Shown here: in pieces, positions 1 to 12,730 of the stretch
Position numbering within the stretch: position 1 is the first letter of the stretch
Layout: each line of letters begins with the position of its first letter
NCBI GenBank assembly: GCA_024529925.1
Contig: JAFEUB010000736.1
Location: forward strand, 1,252,501 to 1,316,500
Origin: Ophthalmolycus amberensis
Lineage: Eukaryota > Chordata > Actinopteri > Perciformes > Zoarcidae
DNA length: 64,000 bases
Reading direction: 5' to 3'
The notes under the pieces: generated by a model
Seen by the model: the letters and a program-made list of their open reading frames with translations, nothing else
The model's database searches: none
Told to the model about the DNA's origin: nothing
Made by a program: the position numbers and the translations under genes

Positions 1-3000
1 CCGTCGATCTCGCTCCCTGCTCTCCCTGACCTTGACCACTCTGGCTCTGGCCCTCTCCATCCTGGCTCTCTGCACCTCTTACTGGTGTGAGGGCACCCAC
101 AAGGTGGTGAAGCCACTCTGCCTGTCGCCCGTCAAAATGAAGAACTGTGGTCAGAACAACAGCGAGCCTTACACCACAGGTAGATGTCCCGTTGTCTTTT
201 AGCTCTCCACATCACTTGTGCAGCTTTATTATGCTTTATTGTTTCTTTTAAGTGTAATGTAACTTGGATTGATGTTCTATTTTTACTGGTAAATGTGTGC
301 ATGTTTGCATTTGTTTATTTTAATATCCACTTTTTGAGGAGCTTGATGCTGCTCCCCCCTGATTTTGACAATTTTTTGAGTCTCAACAGATCATTCAGCA
401 GACAAGGTGGAGATGTGCACTGACTGTTAAGCTAAACTTTCTTGAGCAAAAACACTTTCGAGGATTATTCGTGTACATACACAGATTTAGTATCTCATAA
501 ACAACAATGTTGCATTCATTTGTGAGGAAGTATTCAGACCCTTTTAATGTCGGTTGTTCGTATGTTTTCTTTATGTCAAATAGTTATTCTGCAAAGTAGT
601 TAGTGAGTACAGCTGTCAAATACATTTAGTGGAATATAAAGTACAACAAGTGGTGAAGTAGAAGTATAAATAAAATGTAGATTTCTTTGATGTGCAGTAC
701 TACAGAGTAAATGTACTTTGCTATGTTCCACACTGGTTAGTAGAAGTATTTCAGAGTATTAAGCTTTGAGCTGGCCCAAAGCAAAAGGCGACAATACTAA
801 ACTACAAAAAGTTTCCTGGTGACTCATCCTGATGTCTGTTGCAACACGTTCACAACATGTCACACTTTGTTGTGAACAGCATGAGTTCATGGATTCATTT
901 GTTTTCCTGGCGTTAGGCTTTTGCGATCGTCAGGCATAACTTGAATGTTGAAATGTTGTTTCTGACCAGGTACCACCCGCCATCGTCACAGGTGGCTGTT
1001 TCAGCTTTATCCTGCTCCAATGATAATCAGACAGTTGCATCATTTATGTATTTCTTGCACAATCACCGTAATTTGTCAAATCAATCCTGTCTCAAGGTCT
1101 ATTTACAGGCTTCTCTGGAGCTTTCAACTGCATCGCTAGGCCTGCATAAGCAGACTCTACCTTAGTACAGCAGATCAAGTACAATGACCAAACTCTGAGA
1201 TGTGATTAATATATCTTTGTAATGGAAAAAAAAGATAGAAAGTTGACTTTAAATTAAGATTAATGTAGTAATCTAAACACAGTACTATTCCCAAGGTCAA
1301 GAATGAGCTCAGTCTCCACAATGCTTGTTGAGGCGTCTGTGAATGAATGTCTCCCGTGTTGAATGTCTTAAGTGTTCACACATTATGTCACATCTTTGTT
1401 TGAGTGTCATGTGGTCAGTTTGTCATTGTGTATCGCCTCTCAAATCTTCCAAAATGTGTCGAGGGTATGAATTTCAGCTTTCTGACTTTGACTTTACCAA
1501 CATTTTGGCCGTGACCGTTGAACCTGATTCCACCACTATTGGATTTCTTGTTCGTTGCACTGTGTCACTGCACAACAACCAATACCTCAAACTAATCTGA
1601 GTGGATAAACTCACTGGCTTCTCCCCATGTGACAAACTGATTGTCCTTGGTTTGATGTTTTTTAATAATCTCTTTTTCAACATACCTTAGTCCCGCAGTG
1701 AATTTAATTATGGTTTAGTATTAATCTGCAGGGTGTGAGGGTAGATCCCAAAGGTTTATTCGTCCATGGGGGGTGAGCGCACTGCCTGCTGCTTGGTTTT
1801 TATTTCTCAACAGATATGCTTGATCCACAATGGGATTAACATATTTTACTGCGTGAAGGAATCATCTTTCATAACTACATGTACTTTGTTTACTTGTACA
1901 AAAAGATCTACCTTTACAGTGGTGCATTTAAGTCTCCCTTCTGCTTCTACACATGATGTACATGTGTTCAGTGTGCACTTCAGTGTTTGTGGATCTCTTA
2001 CTCTCTTACATGTACTGTTGAATGAGTTGTTAATGCTGGTACCTGATAGGAAAAGGGTCCTGAGTTCGTTTAATGTTTGCATGATATCGCTAGTGCAGGT
2101 CTGGATTGGTTTGCTGTGAAGAATTGGTCCACCCAGCGCATGTTTGGTGCTACTCCTGCCACCAACTCATTGTCCATAATCGGAATAAGCAAGTAGAAAA
2201 ATGTACCGAAGATGCTCTTCTCATTGTCATCCTTTTGTGCGGTCACACAGAGAGTCCTACCCAGAACCCCTTCAACCGCACACTGTCTCCAGCCAGGAGG
2301 GACGAGCTGGCCAAGATCAGACAGAGGCAGCTGGCCAACGCAGTTCAGTACATCTGGGAGACGGGAGAAGACAAGTTTGCTTTTAGATACTTCCACACTG
2401 GTTTCTGGGAAAGCTGCGAGAAACACAGCGATGGTGAGGCCACGAAGCACACGTCCAATCACACGTTATTAGTTATACTCTCTATACTCTTGTAGTTTTT
2501 TTAGGTTTTCATAGTTTCTTTTCAGTCTCAGTTCTCCGCCAAATCTTTGCATTTGTTCTTAAATGCAAAAATGCAATTTCTTCTGTCTCCATTTTGTTCA
2601 TATCTATGAATTTGGTTGGCAGGGGAGAAGTGTCGAAGCTTTATAGAGTTAACACCTGGAGAAACACAAGGTGAGTTGTGTATCAGCCGATATATAAAGA
2701 ACGTGAAATTATTAAAACAAAATGTATATGGATTTGTGTGTCAATTTTGTTTCTATTTTCAATGTTGCAGGTGTGCTCTGGCTCTCAGTTATTTCAGAGT
2801 TTACGTACATCGGTCTGCTGGGGATGGGCTTCTTACTGATGTGGCTGGAAGTCTTGTGTTCCAAAAAAGAGATGCACTCGCTAAAAATTAATGCCTATGC
2901 AGCTATCTGTACTGTGTTATCAGGTAAGGCACAGTGGATCCTTACATTTTTACATTTTCGTTAACTAACAACAACCTCCTCCATATATAGTTCCCTATTC

Positions 3001-3641
3001 ACATGGCCATCTTTCTTTTTTCTGTCTGGTTTGTTTGTTTGTTTCACCCCCCCCCCCCCCATATAGGTCTTCTTGGGATGGTGGCCCATATGATGTTCAC
3101 CACAGTGTTTCAGATGACAGTCATTGTGGGCCCCAAAGACTGGAGGCCTCAGTCCTGGGACTACGGCTGGTCTTTTGCGTAGGTGGCCTCTCTTTTAGGA
3201 CAGCATACAAGCCTATTTACATGTTTGTCTTCTCTCTTTAATTATGCTAAATCTCCCCCTGTTCCCAGCCTTGCCTGGGTGTCCTTCAGTTGCTGTATGG
3301 GGGCGGCTGTGGTCACACTCAATTCCTACACAAAGACCATCATCGAGCTCCGTCGCAAACAGAGGCTGTGTTTGGAGGAAGCAAGAGCCGCCACTCACGC
3401 TCCTTCCTATGACGAGGTCGTTCCAGGAGGCGGGCTCTACTCTGTCAGCGGCCTGTTGCAGTGTCCAGACGGCATGATCGACGTAGCGTGGGCCCCGAAT
3501 GGCAGTGTGGTGGGAGTGGGAAATGGGGATGTACCAACGCTGGTTTTGGTCGGAGGCTGTGGCCCAGAGGGGTGTGAAGACTGTGAGAGAGAGATGGATG
3601 AGATGGATGATGCCATGGACCGAGTTGATTCACCTTGTTAG
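1..3641 (+). CDS. gsg1l2: GSG1-family tetraspan protein, gsg1l2-like (5' end outside window)
   Basis: Six in-phase exons can be read: 1-179 (partial), 2251-2433, 2623-2670, 2771-2923, 3067-3178 and 3269-3641, ending in TAG. All internal junctions are AG/GT and keep one frame. The protein has the claudin-like layout of the GSG1 family: a first membrane segment (SLTLTTLALALSILAL), an extracellular loop with YFHTGFWESCE and GEKCRSFIELTPG, three further hydrophobic segments (near SVISEFTYIGLLGMG, GLLGMVAHMMF and WVSFSCCMGAAVV), then the family signature DWRPQSWDYGWSF and NSYTKTIIE. Sequons NNS and NRT lie in the loop. GSG1L is an AMPA-receptor auxiliary subunit; GSG1L2 is little studied. The choice of gsg1l2 over gsg1 or gsg1l rests on the neighbouring recoverin gene, as in human 17p13 (from memory). 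The C-terminal tail is acidic and ends DRVDSPC. The start codon lies left of the window. Confidence 0.85.
180..2250 (+). other. gsg1l2-like intron 1
   Basis: This 2.07-kb intron separates the first visible exon from the exon at 2251. It starts with GTAGAT and ends with CACACAG. It holds a decayed repeat around 530-740 (listed separately) and otherwise AT-rich sequence. The open frames here are short and have no recognisable domain. Confidence 0.7.
530..745 (-). repeat. Decayed teleost short interspersed repeat (hAT-MITE-like)
   Basis: Read on the minus strand from about 742, the sequence starts CCAGTGTGGAACATAGCAAA and continues with GTACATTTAC, a TACTTCTAC-type stretch and ATTTAGTGG-like motifs. 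This resembles the very common fish repeat that begins CAGTGGTGGAAAGTAACTAA, which I recall as a non-autonomous hAT element. The copy is diverged and its ends are unclear. It lies inside a gsg1l2 intron. Confidence 0.5.
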
Positions 3642-4437
3642 GGGATTTTTTATATCCATCAACTTAAAAGGCCTGAAAAACTGAAAAAGGAAAGATGCTG
3701 TCACCGTGCTGAAGACGGATCAACGTGAGCAAATAGATCCTGTTTTTCTTTTCTTTCACTATGACTTTCAGTGAAGTTGGGAAATATTAATTTGTGGTTG
3801 AAGGCCGGTCAAATCAATGCATATCAAACTGCAAAGACTATAGTATATAAATATGTCACACTGACATGCAAGACTGCGTGTTTTCTGGGTATTTCTCAGT
3901 GCCTCATGCTAGGAAAGTAAACGTGTCTCAATATGTAAAGGCATATACATGTTTAAATCATTGTATTGTTTATATATCACCATGCAATGTATAAGGACAA
4001 CGATCATTTCACTGCTTAGACAGGGTCGATGTTTCTTCTCCTGTTGAAAACCTTAACGGATCAGCCTGTCCTTTAGAGTAAATACACAATATATTCTCAT
4101 TAATGCGAGTGGCGACATGCTTTCTTTTTCAATCTCCTCTCTCGCTTGTGACCAACTTTTGATGCAAACAAACACAGTCTCTCTGCAGATGCACAGACGA
4201 ACCCATACGATACACACACAGTGAAAGAAAGATTACAGAGATTTTGAAAAGTCTGCTCTCTGATGTTGAACAGAAGATTATGTGTAAAGCAGTAATCCCG
4301 AGTTGGATGGAAAGAAGGGGGAATAGAGTGAGGAGAGATGGAAAGCATGTGAAGTGATGGAGGGCTGGAGGGGGGAGCGGGTTGTGGGGGGTCAGACTGA
4401 AAGTTGGAAAGAAACACAGACACGCACACCGACAGGC

Positions 4438-4474
<37 letters not shown>

Positions 4475-5202
4475 TAACAATCTGCACCATGAAACATTTC
4501 AGGGAAATAATTGTTTTAAACTGGATTTCACATTCAGGTATTTATTGTGTTTAACGTAAAATTATATAGGCAACATTTTCAAAAAAGTGTACCACAATCC
4601 ACCTTAAATGTTTGTTGGCTTTACGTGTGGGATACTTTACTGTAAGGGATAAACATAATTGAAAACTTAAGACCTAAAGCACCATTTTTGTTCGCATTAT
4701 ATTTTACAGTATGTTTCCAGGTCATAGGAGAACTCACTGTGATCTGGGAAATACAAATAAATAGATTTTCAAAGCACAGATTTATGAGAAAACCTTTAAT
4801 TGATTGTGGAGTAAATAGACATCATGTAAGAGCTACAACCTCTATTAAGACATTTCCAGTTCCAGTCCATTTAAAAGATTAACAATAGGACAATATTTAT
4901 CATACATATTCTTTATATATATATATATATATAATATGTATTGCATCAATATAGTCACCATACATCATTTTTATCTGTAGACACGTTTTAAACACTACGC
5001 CGCAATTTGCCTCTTTTAGCCTCTATTTGATATCCATTTATCATCAATATGACATAACCAATGCTGCAGAAAGGAGTATTTACACAGAGGGGTTGAGTGG
5101 ATCAAAGAGGAGGGGGGAGGAAGCATCTGAGGCTCAGAAGGAAATGAGTAAGAAATAACAGTTTAAAAGTATCTAGTGAGAGTGGACGAAGTAAGGATGA
5201 CT
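3642..5202. other. Intergenic region between gsg1l2-like and recoverin (tail to tail)
   Basis: The two genes converge here, so most of the sequence is probably 3' UTR. It contains a (CA)n microsatellite at 4440-4470 and a (TA)n run at about 4914-4933. Open frames crossing the CA/GT tract encode only low-complexity peptides. I see no further gene and no clear single poly(A) signal for either gene. Confidence 0.6.
4440..4470. repeat. (CA)n microsatellite
   Basis: An uninterrupted alternating CA tract of about 30 bases in the convergent 3' region of gsg1l2-like and recoverin. Confidence 0.95.
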
Positions 5203-8200
5203 TTATTCTTTAATTGGTTCATAGTGGATGAGACGCATTGCATTCTCATTTTCAGTTACTCCTTGGATGAACTCTCCTTCGGCCAGGCGCTCTATGAGGG
5301 AAACAAGAAAGAAAGAGAAAACAGTATAAACGAGATGTAAAGTAAGAAGCGTGGGGTAAAGACGAGGTTGAATAATACGTCTTTATCTTAAGAAATCCAT
5401 TCTTATCTCCTGTGTGGCTGTGCTGGTCTGGATGACAGTAGCATGCAAAGCAGTGGAATCCCTTTAGGCTCCATGATGCATGGCTGCTACATACATAATA
5501 AAGCTTGCATGACACATGTGATGCTGTAACTGGAGGGATGTGCCCCAGGTGGATTTATTGCTCGTAGTATTGTTAAAGCCAAAAAGCTGTAAAATGTAAT
5601 CTTCATTACAGGACGTAAGAGCAGCTGTTGAGGAAAGGTAGAAAGAGCTTACACTGATTTCATCTCTCCTCAACATAAGTACATAGTGATAACAACACAG
5701 TGACCTGTCATGTACGGCTGGGGCACAATGTATAGACATGCGTGTGTTATTTCCTTTACCGTTGTCTTTCTTTTCGAAGTACGACCACAGCTTGTTGGCT
5801 CTTTTCTCGGGTGTGTTCTCATCCCCTGGTAGCTTGCTCTGGTCCTCCTTGGGGATCAGCTTAAATATGGCCTGAGAGGGGGGTTGGGTATAAGATCGGT
5901 GATAACACTGCATCATTTGCCCTCACACAAATGATGTATGAAAAGTCAACAGCACAACACAGCACATAAGAGAAATGTGTGCAAGTCAAGAAAGCGTGTA
6001 GCCTGTAGGACAAGTGAGTAAGTTGAAGTTAATTAGTGTTTTGTGGTTTATCGAGCGTCGCATGCAAAACAACGTGTACATTTCGAGAGAAGCTACAGGC
6101 CAACACTTTTTCTTATGTCTAGTCCCTGATTACTGTCATTAGTCATCGTATACTCTGTAAAACTTGGCTGAATACAACCAAATCAAGTACCCTACAATTA
6201 AATCTTCCGTAAAATGTAGCCTGCAATCCCCACATGACAGCTGATCTGCCTCCCAAATGTAGCTAAGGGAGCAATCCTGGAGGGCTTGGGCATCACAATT
6301 AAAATGGAGACTCTACAAGTTAAAAGTGAATAAATTAATAATCAAGCCCATAGCACCAAAATCAGGCCTGTGTGTCATTTCTCAGAGGTAATGAATTTGG
6401 AATATGCCACTTAGAATCCAACGGATTGTAAATGATCAAATGACTGTGCACTTTAGGTTCAGGCCTTTAAGTGTGTGTCCCACTTAGAGGGGAAGCACTC
6501 ATCTCCCACATTTAAGACACCTAGATTAACATGGATTAGTGCCAAGACTCAGGCCACAGGCCAAACACCAAGATGTCCTCTCTTTTCTCCCTGGACTGTC
6601 CCTCCATCTTGCCCCTCTGATCTTGTTGTCTATCTAGTTCACACTTATAGATGAATGGCATTTACTAACTTATAAATAATAAAAACAGATCTATATCAAG
6701 CAGGTCACGTACAAATGTGGATACCCTCAAGATGCACTGTATTTACACCCTCTCTGAACTAGTCTATTACCGTATATCCTATTAGTGTAGAATACTACAC
6801 TGGACGTAACTATTGGCTAGTCCTGACTTCCTCACTTACTTGCTTCCCACTTCAAATCCAAAAAGGAAAACAGATACTCTGGATTATCTTTCTGCAATAA
6901 TGATGTTAGTTTAAGTGCATATAGTAGATCTGTTAATTGACTACCTCTCCACAGAGTCTGATTCTGTTGTAGTTTGTTGAACTTTTGTCAGTGTGGCTTT
7001 AAAATGTAGCTACTTGGTTGTAAACGTGATGCACATGAACTCAGGCTAGTTGGCCAGGAATTAAATCCCATTACAATATCAGCTGGATAGACAGCCGATC
7101 TGTCTAAAACACTGACAATGCCATATCATTTGTCTTTAAAAAAGAAGATAAGAAACTGTATAACCTCCATCTGACTGAGTTTTGATGATTTGAAAACAAT
7201 GTTTAACAACTATTATACAGTGATCAGCATAAATGCAGTGAACAGTCAAAAGTGGCAGCCTCGTGAATAAAAGAAACATGGATTAGACTCAGGCTGATGA
7301 GCAGTCCCTCTATAGACACAGAGCAATACAACAGTAGTCTTGCTTAAGAGTACGACTGCCTATTATCTGACAGTTAACCCTGCAATCACAGAGATTATCG
7401 GGGGTTTGAGGCTCAAATAGACGAGCTAATTGGGCTGGCAATTAGCACTGAGACCTACTTTTCAATAAATAGCAACTCATTTTACATGGACCTCAAAGGA
7501 AGTGATCAAAGTACCAACAAGTCCTAAAAATATGATGCGGCCCAACAATAATCCTCCGAAACTATTCTACTTCAAACTATAATGACCATAGAGTTATATC
7601 AACACCTCACTCTAGTAGAAATTTAAAGGAACATTGAACATTATAAACTTAAAAAAATAAGTAAAAACTACAGGGCAGTAGTATTGGATTGCATGATGTC
7701 AGGTAATCCTCTTATTTTGTCTGTCTGTTGTAGCTTTGACCTCCTCGAATAAAACATTTCTCTGAGGACTATGGGCAACAGAACAACTTAAATTTCTGAT
7801 ATTATATGTTTATAGCAGCGATAAAGATGAACATTATGGTAGAATAAAATAGTCTTTCTGTCTTTGGCACTCTTAGTCAACATGGTTTGATGCTACTCTC
7901 CATAAAATATGAATGGGAATGTTTCGGGCAAGACACATCATCACACTATAGAAATAGTTGATACCATTATTAGTTTTCTTGTCATACTAGAACCACAATT
8001 TAAGTGTCTAATTATTTCATCCTCATCTTACGCATCACTGTGTTCCGCCTCACCTGGCAGATCTCCGTCACTTCTGTCTTGTTGATGTATCCGTTCTTGT
8101 CTACATCAAACAGCGAGAAGGCCCACTCCAGTTTTCGCGTCGTCTTCCCAGTGGAGGTCATGTGCAGTGCGATGATGTACTCCTTGAAGTCCAAAGTGCC

Positions 8201-8434
8201 GTCATCGTTGGTGTCAAAGGAGCGAAACACATGTCGTGCGTAGCTCTTGGCATCGCTGTCAGGGAAGAAGCGGCTGTAGATCTGCTCAAACTCTTCTGGT
8301 GTTATGCGTCCCGTCGGGCACTGCTTCTGAATGTTCTCGTACCACTGGGAGATCTCAGTTTCAGAGAATATGGTGCTGAGCTTGAGGTCCTCCAGGATCT
8401 CCTTTGATAGTGCGCTACTGGTAGTATTTCCCAT
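5203..8434 (-). CDS. rcvrn: Recoverin, photoreceptor calcium sensor
   Basis: Three minus-strand exons join in phase: 8054-8434, 5760-5871 and 5203-5291, giving 193 residues (about 200 in mammalian recoverin). The N-terminus MGNTTSSALSKEIL has the glycine-2 myristoylation context. EF-hand 1 is degenerate and carries the family cysteine (KQCPTGRI). EF-hand 2 (DTNDDGTLDFKE) and EF-hand 3 (DVDKNGYINKTE) have full calcium-ligand patterns, and EF-hand 4 is degenerate. Exon 2 contains the family motif PGDENTPEKRA. In rods and cones recoverin binds calcium, exposes its myristoyl group and inhibits rhodopsin kinase. The C-terminus stops at HYEPIKE and lacks the lysine-rich end I recall in mammals. Fish have several recoverin paralogues and I cannot tell which this is. 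A spliced 5' UTR is possible: the minus-strand acceptor near 8570 and donor near 8701 look usable. Confidence 0.93.
5872..8053 (-). other. rcvrn: Recoverin intron 1
   Basis: This 2.18-kb intron lies between the EF-hand 1-3 exon and the second coding exon. The minus-strand donor follows GATCTGCCAG and the acceptor is CCTCTCAG. The sequence is AT-rich, and I see no gene, microsatellite or recognisable element in it. Confidence 0.6.
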
Positions 8435-11400
8435 GTTAGTTGCTTTAAGTGTCTTAGTAATCTGTCAGTTCTGACAATCACAGGCGAATATGAGTTTTCC
8501 CTGTCCTGTGCCACCTGAACTTCCCCTTTGTTGAAAATATTGCTTCACTGGCTTGACCTCTCCTGTAAACCCTGCAAGTGATTGCAAAAAAAAAAAGTAT
8601 TTACACATATGGTACAGTCCACATATGAAATCCTGAATTTGATCAAACTACTATAAAGAAATCACATTGTGAGGATGATCCAAATGTAGGGAAGGCTTTA
8701 CCTGTGTGTTGTGTGGGTAGATGGTGGCTGGAGCATTGAGTGTGTGTGAGACAGTGAGAGATAAGGAGGGCAGAGGGGAAACACAATCCAAGTGGGTTAA
8801 TTCTGTTAATGCGGGATTTAAGGTGGCTCAGCTTTTGACTAAAATGAACCTCCGTATCCTACTTTTCTCTATTGGTTCTGGAAGTCTAAGATCTACAGCA
8901 TATGGCAGTGTAGAGTTCATTTCTCTGTTAAATTATTCATAAAAAGTAAGAATTCTGAGTTATGCCTTGTGGCAGTGTAAGTCTGACATAATCCTATATT
9001 GATCAATCAACAGCGGTTCAATACTTTTCACTGTGTCCTTTTTGGTTACAACCACTTTGTGAAATTGACAAATATTTTGTAGAATCATAAAAGCTCTTTC
9101 ATTAACTTTTATACACTGAGCAACACATTAGCAGACATGTTGTGGGAAACCCTGTCAACATGGCACCAGGTGGGTTTTTTCAAAGCTACCTTTAAGTTCT
9201 TCCGCAGTACGTCTGATATTTCTGTAGTTACCTTCCAAAGGGTTTAGTTGACCACTGACATCTAATTCCAGACTACCATCTGTCCAGGCAGTTTAACTCC
9301 CCTCTACCTCCAATCCCACCTACGCCCTTTCCATCATCTTCACTACGTGCACGACCTCCTCCCTGTCCTACGTGAGCTGTGATGTCGTTTCACTGACTTT
9401 TTTTTGTCACTAGCCTGGGTTTGTTTTATTGAGCCAAATGTTTAAACCTTTTTTCCATCTTTTCTTACTCTGCAAAGTTATGTTTTTGTTGTTGAGCTGC
9501 CAAATTCTCATTATTTTTAGCCTTTCTTGGTCCCGGGCTTGACTTTTCCTGTCAAAAAGTATTGTCTCGTGCACTAAGGGCGTCCTGTTGGACATACTGA
9601 CAGACACAAACATGCTTATTACTTTGCCTTCATTTTCACTGGTTTGACTCTTTCACACCGGTCCCTTGTAACTCAGGTCCAGTCCTTTGAGGCTTTCTCT
9701 GTATAGTCTCCAGCTTTATTGTCAACAGCCATCACCATACTGGACAGTAATCAGAACATCAAACTCACTTTGGCTGACACATTTACATCATCAGTCTGCT
9801 TTGATGAGACTGAAAGTATTATCTTGATTGTCTTAAATATTGTTTCTGACTAACTTGGCAGTGTTTGTGTTACAAAGTTGCACATGGTTGTGAAACCGGA
9901 CAGATGAAAGCATACACTGACAGCTTTAGTAGCACTTCTTATGTACACTCTGTTTTTTACACTGTATGATGATTTTCATCCGTGTCTTATTTTTGCAGCA
10001 GGATTTTCTTTGCTCCATAAGAATGCTCAGTGAGCCCGTCTATTGGATTACTCGACCCGCGCCCTTCCACCCAATCCAACTTTTAGCCAATTACTCTCAC
10101 CATCATCATCATCTGAGTGCCATTGCCAATAGAATTACCCCCTCCTCGCCACAAATCACTTGCTGACACTTGACCCGAACCCTCGCCTCAATTAATTGCT
10201 AGAGAAAGCGAGGATTTGTGGCCATAAATGTTTTTTCTACTTGTGATGAATGTGAGGATTCATATAATATTGATGTCTAACCACAGTCTATAGCATCTAA
10301 GCACTAATAATTCTTTAACTTGAGTAAGTGTAATTGTTACTTATAGGAATACAGAAATTACAAATCATGAATAGCAGCTATTACATTGCTTTGCGACAAT
10401 AAAAAGGATATATATTTACTTTGCAGGCGGTGAAGTATTATACACATTAAAATAGTGCAGTATATAGGTTGAAGTTTATTGATAGTAGAAGTCAACACAT
10501 CCAGAAATATCTGCAATTAGGCCAGTGTCTCATGGCAGCATCCCAACTGGCAGCATTAAAGTCAATTAACTGGCGATATCAAGCTTCACCTGTGTGACAG
10601 CATCGACCTGTGAGCCAGTGCTGAAATATATATTGTAAATCCGCCCCACTCAGTGTCAACAGGTCACGCCCACTCATTTGCTTGTTTTCTGCACTTGGTA
10701 AAAGACTCACGCAGATAAAACATTTGTTTGCAATTTAAGTTTTTAAAATTTTTAATTTGTGATTGATTTTGAATTGTTCATGTCCCAAATGAAACGACCC
10801 GATAACAACGTGACTTTTCAACATGCCCTCTGTAACAGTAGAGACAGTAGCGACAGCTCTATCTATCATGTATCATATTCAATATTTCAAGACAGTCTCA
10901 TTGTTGAAAAGTACATGTCATGTTTCAAAGTCACACAGTTTTAGAAGTGAAAGTACTGATGAAATAAATAATATGCACCCTGCTGCAAGTGACATGAGAA
11001 ATTGTAAAGCTGAACAGGAAAAAAGAAAAAAGTCCACTCTCAGCCCAAACAATGCCTTGGTGGGACACACCTCGACTCTTAAGACTGAAAGAAAAAGAGG
11101 AAAAGAGGAAGGGAGTTGTTCCTAGATAAATATCTGGTAATGGGTTATAATGATGGTTAATGACAGACAAGCGCTTCCTACTGAACACAAGGGAAGAGAG
11201 GAACAAACACACAGTGACAACAATCTTGACATTTGCGTCCACCATCTTGTGAGGCCTCGGGTTGTGACGTACATGATAAAAGTAACAGCACTCGGGGCCC
11301 CTGCTCACATTTCTACACTTATGGTCCAAAGAGAAAGCCAGCAGCACTTTAAGGCTTTCACTAAATCCCTCACATTCCTGGACAAAAATAAATCACATCC

Positions 11401-12295
11401 ATGAATTTAAGGGACCTTCACTTAACACTGACATCTGAGGTCCTGATTCATCACTGAGGTAAGCAATGCCATACTTTTTACAGAAATACATTTCCAAATA
11501 TCTGGTGCAAGCCGGGGTCCAACTCTTTCATATTCTATTTTATCCAAAAAGTAAAGATATGCATCTCTGGGAAACTTGTGTTCTTTTGATTGTAATGGGC
11601 TTCAGCAATTTTGTCCGCATAACATGATTTTTCAGTTCCAGACCTGCGATTGTGCGTTGGGTTGAAGAGAGTAAGGCTTATGTTGAGGCTTATTGCAGTT
11701 TGATGGCATAAGGGCATTATAGTTATCGTGCAGGCTCCAATCTTTGTTGGTCCAGAGAAAGAAGATTTCCACCTCTATTTGTATCTGACCTTTAACTTAG
11801 CTTTGTATCTTAATTCAGTTAAATTGAAACACTTGGACCTACTTTTGCAATTTTCCTTTTAAATGATCAATGATAAAATAGCATTATTATTCTATATTTT
11901 CAAAACCCAGCAAACCAGTGAGTCAGTCCTTACATACTCTATGCTGCAGAGACAAACATTGTTCACACCCAAAGATCTTTATTTCAAATTGTTGTGGAGT
12001 TCCCAGATTTTCCCAAAATACTAAATATTTAAAGCAATTTTTTGGTAATCTTTTAGGGTCCCTTAATCTTTTGGTGAAATAAAACAACATTGTTTATAGC
12101 TTCAATGAAGAGTTGGAACTAGGGATGAGATAATTTTTCCAATCTTTAAAATACATAAGGGGATACAAAATGGGGAAGCCGGATGATACAGGTGTTTTTA
12201 ATCAGGACTATGTGTCATGTTGTAGGCATAAGAAAGAAGAAGAAGCTGCAAGAAAAATCACTTTTGACCAGTTGACAAAGGAATAAAAAGCAACC
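8435..12295. other. Intergenic region between recoverin and the TMEM100-like gene
   Basis: The two genes are divergent here, so this 3.9 kb should hold both promoters. Just left of 8760 is likely recoverin 5' UTR. I recognise no coding exon, RNA gene or transposon. The open frames are short and lack domain signatures. Confidence 0.55.
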
Positions 12296-12730
12296 ATGGC
12301 AGCCAAGATGGAAGCACTTGATCCTTCAACTCTATCAGATGTCACTTCTACTGTCACCTACGACCCTAAATCTGAGACAGTGGCCTTACCGGGAGGGATC
12401 GTCTCGGTGGCGGGCATCACCGTCGTGACTGGGGGTGTTGAGCTGTCTTGTGGATCCTGTATGCTGGCCTTTGGTTTTTGGGGAACTCTCATCGGCTTCA
12501 GCTGTGTTGCTGTGGGGCTGTGGGACCAACTGAACCGGTCTGAAGGAGGAACCTCTCACTTACTGGGACTGGGATTTGTGATTCTGACCATCAGTTTTGT
12601 GACGGTGGGAAGTGTGGTGGCATTTTACCTCCTGACGAAGAAGAAGAGAGAGATGTCCAGAGAGCAGAGAGAGGACGGAAAAGAAGTTCTTGTAGAGAGT
12701 GGGAGGGTAATTAAAAAAGTCACAGTATAA
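12296..12730 (+). CDS. tmem100: TMEM100-like two-pass membrane protein
   Basis: A single uninterrupted frame of 144 residues starts at an ATG in a strong context (GCAACCATGGC). It has two hydrophobic segments, about residues 53-75 (SCMLAFGFWGTLIGFSCVAV) and 88-111 (LLGLGFVILTISFVTVGSVV), followed by a basic tail (LLTKKKREMSREQRE). The motif TGGVELSCGSCMLAF just before the first segment matches the TMEM100 signature I remember (TGGTELSCYRCIIPF). TMEM100 is an intronless-coding, BMP9/ALK1-responsive gene of endothelium, and it also modulates TRPA1/TRPV1 in sensory neurons. Overall similarity is moderate, so this may be a divergent paralogue rather than the direct orthologue. Confidence 0.7.
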   Translation: MAAKMEALDPSTLSDVTSTVTYDPKSETVALPGGIVSVAGITVVTGGVELSCGSCMLAFGFWGTLIGFSCVAVGLWDQLNRSEGGTSHLLGLGFVILTISFVTVGSVVAFYLLTKKKREMSREQREDGKEVLVESGRVIKKVTV

